Assembly (NCBI GenBank): GCA_948567375.1
Contig: OX419762.1
Coordinates: forward strand, 9,244,001 to 9,308,000
Origin: Lunularia cruciata
Lineage: Eukaryota > Streptophyta > Marchantiopsida > Lunulariales > Lunulariaceae
Direction of reading: 5' to 3'
Length of the DNA: 64,000 bases
The notes beneath the pieces are model-generated. The model saw nothing but the letters and a program-made list of their open reading frames with translations. It searched no databases and had not been told where the DNA came from. Both the position numbers and the translations under genes were made by a program. Every line of letters starts with the position of its first letter. The stretch's first letter is position 1. Below are positions 59,581 through 64,000 of the stretch, piece by piece.

Positions 59581-61743
59581 ATGGAGGTGGCCATGGATAT
59601 GCGTAGCATGCAGATGTTCGACTCTGACATGTTTCAGCTCGAGGATTACATGTTCAACGAGCCCACTGCTAGTGTTGCGTACTACGGAGGAGGTCACCAA
59701 GATAATAGCGTCGGATCCTGGCAAATTAAGGACGAAAGGGCCCAGGGACAGGTCTCGATATTTGGAAATTGCTCACCGACCCTGAGCCGATCCAGCTCTC
59801 TCGTGAGCACCGGCAGCGACTCGTCGCTGTCGTATGACAACTGCAATCCTCCCCAACGCGGCGGAGGTGGTGGATTTACCGAACAGTTCAAGGCCGTTGC
59901 CGCTAGCCTTTGCTCCCCTCTCTCCGAACTGCAGCGAGCCCGAAGCTGCACGTCATCTTTGCGAAGTTTTGAATCAGACGACTTGGATGATCCCTCCGGA
60001 TGTTTCTCTCAAACCGACATGGTTGTGAGCAGCGATCGTGATACCTCCGTCACTAGTCAGGAGCATTTCCCCATGAATGCCGATTTGAGTTCTCTGATGG
60101 AGTCGATGCTCGGCAACGGCTCAGATATTGTGGGTCTTTCTGTGGACGACGACTTTGCTGAATGGAACCCTTCATCTCGTCAGTGTCTCCCCTCTCACGA
60201 AGTCGATGTCTATTCCAGTCCAATAAACGTCTTGGACTTTCCAGATTCAACAGCTTGTGCCAGTCCTCGTGCAGACACTGGCCAATACTTGGATTCAAAT
60301 TCTCCTCAACTGCTGCAACAACAACAACAACAGCAGCAGCAGCAAGAGGAGGAGGAGGAAGTTGTACCGGAGGTCCCTCACTCATCAGCGTTAAGCTTCT
60401 CTAACATTGGGGTTGGAAATCAGCGACTAGGCCAAAGCCAAGGCCACTGGATGAGAGGAGACTCCGGAGGAAACCATGACTTTTTCTACCAGCATTTATC
60501 TTCGGAAATCTCGTTTCAAAATTGCCACATCGTGCACCCGTCCGGGTTCCAACCTCATATAGTGCCTCAGCTGGGAATCAAGTCTGAAGAAGACTTCAAC
60601 GGTATACGGTTGGTTCACTTGCTGCTTGCCGGGGCGGAGGCAGTCGCCGGCATGAATATCGATCTTGCCACTGTGATATTGGTTCGGCTCAAGGAGCTGG
60701 TGTCAAGGAGTGGCAGCACGATGCAAAGATTGGCGGCCTATTTTTGCGAGGGACTCCAGTACAGAATTGAAGGAGTGAGGGGTCCCGATAGGATGAGCGA
60801 GTCTCAGAACGACTCGCTCAGTGCTTTCCAGGTTCTGCACGAAGTTTCCCCGTACATCAAATTCGGACATTTTACGGCCAATCAGGCTATTCTGGAAGCA
60901 TTTGAAGGAGAGAGGCGAGTGCACATCATTGACTACGATATTCTTGAGGGCATCCAATGGCCTTCGTTGATGCAAGCTCTTGCTTGCAGAACCGGAGGGC
61001 CTCCTCACCTTCGAGTCACGGCTCTTTGTCGACCTCATGTCAAGAGGGCTTTGGCCATGACTCAAGAAACGGGGAAGAGGCTCACGGAGTTCGCAGCCAC
61101 TTTCAATATTCCCTTTTCTTTCCATCAAGTTAGAATCGACAACGAAGATGAGTTGCGACCCACGCTGCTCAAGCAGGTAAAAGGTGAATGTCTGGCCGTC
61201 AATTGCATGGTACACCTACCTCACATGCCTCATAGATCTAAGAAGGCCGTGACCTCATTCATGAGAGCAGTGCACAGACTATCGCCAAAAGTACTCGCTC
61301 TCGTTGAAGAGGAGCTAAGCTGCAGCTCCTCTTCGTTTGTCGGCCATTTCTTCGAGGCCCTACATCACTATTCGGCGATTTTCGATTCGCTGGAGGCTAG
61401 TCTGTCTGCTGAGAGCAAAGGTCGCCAGTTAGTGGAGCGGATCTTCCTCGCTCCGAGAATCACCAGTCTGATGACATCCTGTAATACTGACAGTCCTGGC
61501 GCCTCGCCTGGCTCCAACGGGATGTGTGAAAACGATGGAGTCCACTGGCACTCGCTCGCACAAACAGAGGGATTTCATCCAGTTCCTTTGAGTGTCTACA
61601 ATCTGTGTCAAGCAAAGCTGTTGCTGGGATTGTTCAGTGATGGATACAAAGTGGAAGAAGAACAAAATCGTCTACTTCTTGGCTGGCGTTCCAAAATCTT
61701 GCTGGGAGCTTCTATTTGGCAATGTACTCGATATGAGACATAA
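59581..61743 (+). CDS. NSP2: NSP2-like GRAS-domain transcription factor (720 aa)
   Basis: Single uninterrupted exon. The start is set at the ATG at 59581: an in-frame TGA lies at 59557 and no earlier in-frame ATG exists. Residues 1-340 are a low-complexity, Ser-rich, acidic N-terminus with Q10 and E5 runs at 246-260. The GRAS domain spans about 341-720: LHRI starts GIRLVHLLLAGAEAVAG (341), a VHIID motif stands exactly at 447-451 followed by YDILEGIQWPSLMQAL, LRVTAL and the second leucine-rich stretch come next, a PFYRE-type region includes FVGHFFEALHHYSAIFDSLE (586-605), and SAW ends GWRSKILLGASIW (701-713). YIKFGHFTANQAILEA, VHIIDYDILEG and FHQVRIDNEDELRP mark NSP2 rather than DELLA, SCR or HAM. 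NSP2 works in the nucleus with NSP1, controlling strigolactone-synthesis genes and symbiotic responses. The N-terminus is long for the family. Subfamily assignment is from memory of motifs. Confidence 0.9.
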   Translation: MEVAMDMRSMQMFDSDMFQLEDYMFNEPTASVAYYGGGHQDNSVGSWQIKDERAQGQVSIFGNCSPTLSRSSSLVSTGSDSSLSYDNCNPPQRGGGGGFTEQFKAVAASLCSPLSELQRARSCTSSLRSFESDDLDDPSGCFSQTDMVVSSDRDTSVTSQEHFPMNADLSSLMESMLGNGSDIVGLSVDDDFAEWNPSSRQCLPSHEVDVYSSPINVLDFPDSTACASPRADTGQYLDSNSPQLLQQQQQQQQQQEEEEEVVPEVPHSSALSFSNIGVGNQRLGQSQGHWMRGDSGGNHDFFYQHLSSEISFQNCHIVHPSGFQPHIVPQLGIKSEEDFNGIRLVHLLLAGAEAVAGMNIDLATVILVRLKELVSRSGSTMQRLAAYFCEGLQYRIEGVRGPDRMSESQNDSLSAFQVLHEVSPYIKFGHFTANQAILEAFEGERRVHIIDYDILEGIQWPSLMQALACRTGGPPHLRVTALCRPHVKRALAMTQETGKRLTEFAATFNIPFSFHQVRIDNEDELRPTLLKQVKGECLAVNCMVHLPHMPHRSKKAVTSFMRAVHRLSPKVLALVEEELSCSSSSFVGHFFEALHHYSAIFDSLEASLSAESKGRQLVERIFLAPRITSLMTSCNTDSPGASPGSNGMCENDGVHWHSLAQTEGFHPVPLSVYNLCQAKLLLGLFSDGYKVEEEQNRLLLGWRSKILLGASIWQCTRYET
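60316..60360 (+). repeat. CAA/CAG and GAG triplet run inside NSP2
   Basis: Ten glutamine codons followed by five glutamate codons (residues 246-260), in the disordered N-terminal part. Such runs vary in length between alleles and are outside the GRAS domain. Confidence 0.95.
60671..60691 (+). promoter_or_regulatory. Candidate miR171-family target site in the NSP2 coding sequence
   Basis: The segment CTGTGATATTGGTTCGGCTC plus the next A lies over codons for residues about 364-371 (VILVRLK). By my alignment the site starting at GATATTGG (60675) matches the complement of canonical plant miR171 at 17 of 21 positions. In the register used by the NSP2-targeting miR171h of Medicago it also matches at about 17 of 21. 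Known NSP2 and HAM genes are cut by miR171 at this same protein position. The microRNA sequences are recalled, not searched. Confidence 0.65.
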
Positions 61744-64000
61744 AAAGTTCTATGTGAGAATATATTGGAGTGGCCTACAATTGTAGATTTGCTTTTACAA
61801 CCCTCCATATCCATTTTAATCAACACCTCAGGTTAGGCAGCAACAGTACTGCTGGAACTTGGAACATCAAATCGATTCCTGCTTGTAAACTAGACATCAG
61901 TATTGTACAGATCACTTTAGTCAGCTATAGAAACTGACTTGTATCGTGTATATATCATGTGATGACAGTGGGGAAGTAAAACAGTCATATACTTGACCAT
62001 CCGAAAGGTCTCCTGAGAATCCCATGAGTGAGCATCTGCTCAATATTGCAAAATTAAGATAGCGATCGATGTAACAACAATCTGATTCTGTGGCTCATGT
62101 CACTGCACTGAATTCTCGGAAGCTCGTCTGGAAACCCCATGACCATCTCATCTATGCTGTAATCGTCAAAGTGTGATCGATATATTAATCAAAATTTTAC
62201 TTCTGTGGGTGTTAAGTATACAACACTTGAATGGTTTATGGACATCTTCTCGCCCGATCCACTTCTTCCAATTTACCTGTGAGGAACACTGCGCAATGGC
62301 TGATAATCGAACACCTGCATATTTATACGGAGTTCAAACATGCAGTCTTGTCAAATTATGTTGTGATTTTGAGAGGCTGCCTTATGGTGTACCAATAGTT
62401 TGACCATGATTGTTGAGGTAGTCAAGGTTTCTGACGGGAATCGAATTGCTTCTATTCATGATCAATTGTTTCTTAATTTTGATTGTCTTAGATCTCGGTG
62501 TGTTTTAATGTCTACACGATTTTTCCAGTTCTCTAGGAATGAACTCAGAACCTGAATTTTCTGATTGACGACAACAGTATCCTCATTAGTGTATAGTATA
62601 TGATGAACAGATACAAGATGTCAGCTCTCCGCTCTGTCCAACTATCTATACAAAATCCACACTTTCAAGAGCTATTTTGTGAATGGAGTGTCGGACATTC
62701 AGATCTGCTTCCACTATTCCAGCCTAGCCTGCGTCAAACGTGTCTTAATTGACGTATCTTCCCCGTTTGCTCATGCAACAGTGATATTTCAAATCTCAAG
62801 GCATTGTGGAATACGAAACGAATTCAGGTGACCATCGAGTTTAAGCCTGCTTCTGTGACTCGGTCTGTTCGGGGAAAGCTGGCGTTCCCACCACGCCGTA
62901 ATTGACCTGTTTAAAGATCTGCTGACGCAACAGTGACAAGTTTTCATTGAGTGAGATTGTGGGAAAACTTCTCAAAGAGAGGCGAATTCAGATAGCCACC
63001 AAGTTTTGTTCTTCTTAGTCCTCCTCAGCAGAAACTTGTGTTCTTACAACGACATAGACGTTTTTGAAGTTTGAAATGAACGAGGTTGACTGATCACAGG
63101 CAACCAGAAAACTTGTACAACGTTTGTAAGGTGACACACCCACACGACCGGCAGTGTTCAGTTTACGGATCCGGAGGAATGAGAAACCTGATATACTCTC
63201 TACGGTTTATTTGGACTGTGATGCACATTCCATTGCAATCGGCCGGTGTGGAAGCATTCAGAGCACGGTACTTTCCGTCTCGGCTGACACCTCGAATCTG
63301 GCAGCAACCGAGAGGGATTTCGCTGCTCAAGGAATAAATTAGGTTCTTGGAATTGGAGGTTACATTTCCGCAGTTGTAGGCGCGAACTGGGCAGTGGCTA
63401 CGCAAACAACTCTCTATTTCCACCTGCCATAGATTGTATCAGCCGGCCATACATATAACTGCCGCCTTTCAGTGCTCTATTCTCATGGTAAAAATCGAGA
63501 TAAAAGGTATTGAACTTCATGCGGATGTATATGTACACCTAGAACTACGCCTCCTGCCTCTTCAACGCAAACGGTTAACCCTGAGGTCATATGAATTAAC
63601 ATATAAGATTAACTTCAGACATAGTCCTGATGTGCATGTGCGCATCAGCATATAGGCTCTGTCGGGTGGAAAGCCGACCTAATTGAAGCAAGCAGCATCG
63701 TTAGCCTTCGAGCTCCTGCGTCACGGACCATCATGAGTACAACAATCCTGAGCTGACAGGGCCATGAAAACCCACCGTTTGTTCCTGTGAAAGCGCGAGG
63801 AGAAGTTAATAGATTCGAAGGTAATAGGAGCTCGTTCCTTAGTTGTCCTCAGCACAAATGGCTCTTCGTCCACATACAAAATCTTTTATTCTGATCTGTA
63901 TTTACGTATTTCTGGACCACGTTTTGTAATCGTCAATCGTCCATTATTCCATTCTGTTCACTTGTCTTCAAGTGGTCTATTTTCCACGTCTGGACAGACT
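61744..64000. other. NSP2 3' UTR and downstream DNA; no further gene recognised
   Basis: The first few hundred bases presumably hold the 3' UTR and poly(A) site, but no clear AATAAA-type signal stands out. The remaining short frames (for example 63086-63655) have no recognised domain. No LINE end or LTR fragment of the local families was seen here. Confidence 0.45.

Noticed and set aside
60053-61215. Antisense frames inside NSP2 (up to 170 codons)
   Set aside because: Shadows of the GRAS coding strand.

Overview
This is plant nuclear DNA. The only convincing host gene is a single-exon GRAS transcription factor of the NSP2 (NODULATION SIGNALING PATHWAY 2) class at 59581-61743 (+). NSP2 belongs to the land-plant symbiosis and strigolactone regulatory toolkit, so the source is a land plant that has kept this gene. 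The intronless gene, the retrotransposon families and the long gene-poor spacing would suit a bryophyte or another non-flowering plant, but the sequence alone does not settle the species.

Most of the rest is transposable-element debris in two textures. The blocks 16.7-39 kb and 46.7-55.1 kb are AT/TG-rich, CpG-poor and full of stops: old, nested retrotransposons. The stretches 1-1.6, 5.3-10.2, 14-16, 39-46.7 and 55.1-64 kb keep normal CpG and look like host intergenic DNA with small insertions.

Layout. 1.6-5.3 kb: old full-length LINE (-) with a 20-bp target-site duplication (TSD). 6.0-7.3 kb: foldback with two arms of about 550 bp. 7.5-9.4 kb: decayed hAT transposase (+). 10.2-13.9 kb: younger copy of the same LINE (-) with a 14-bp TSD. 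14.6 kb: near-perfect 65-nt hairpin. 14.9-15.2 kb: two opposed truncated LINE ends. 17.7-19.8 kb: broken coding remnant of unknown family with a coiled-coil-like half. 20.0 kb: (TG)n array. 20.7-22.3 kb: diverged third LINE relative (-). 22.7-39 kb: three-level nest, in which a Copia element (+) is split by a Ty3/Gypsy element (family A, +), itself split by a second Gypsy element (family B). 41.4 kb: truncated LINE. 46.8-55.1 kb: second family-A Gypsy in the opposite orientation, lacking the RT/RNase H segment. 57.5 kb: another LINE 3' end. 58.1-59.6 kb: probable promoter and long leader with many upstream ORFs, then NSP2. No gene was recognised from 61.7 to 64 kb.

The most biologically interesting signal is NSP2 together with a candidate miR171-family target site inside its GRAS domain and a uORF-rich leader, suggesting layered post-transcriptional control. 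The most interesting mobile-element signal is the LINE family, with a restriction-like C-terminal region, 3' ends lacking poly(A), a conserved 3' stem and repeated short 3' insertions.
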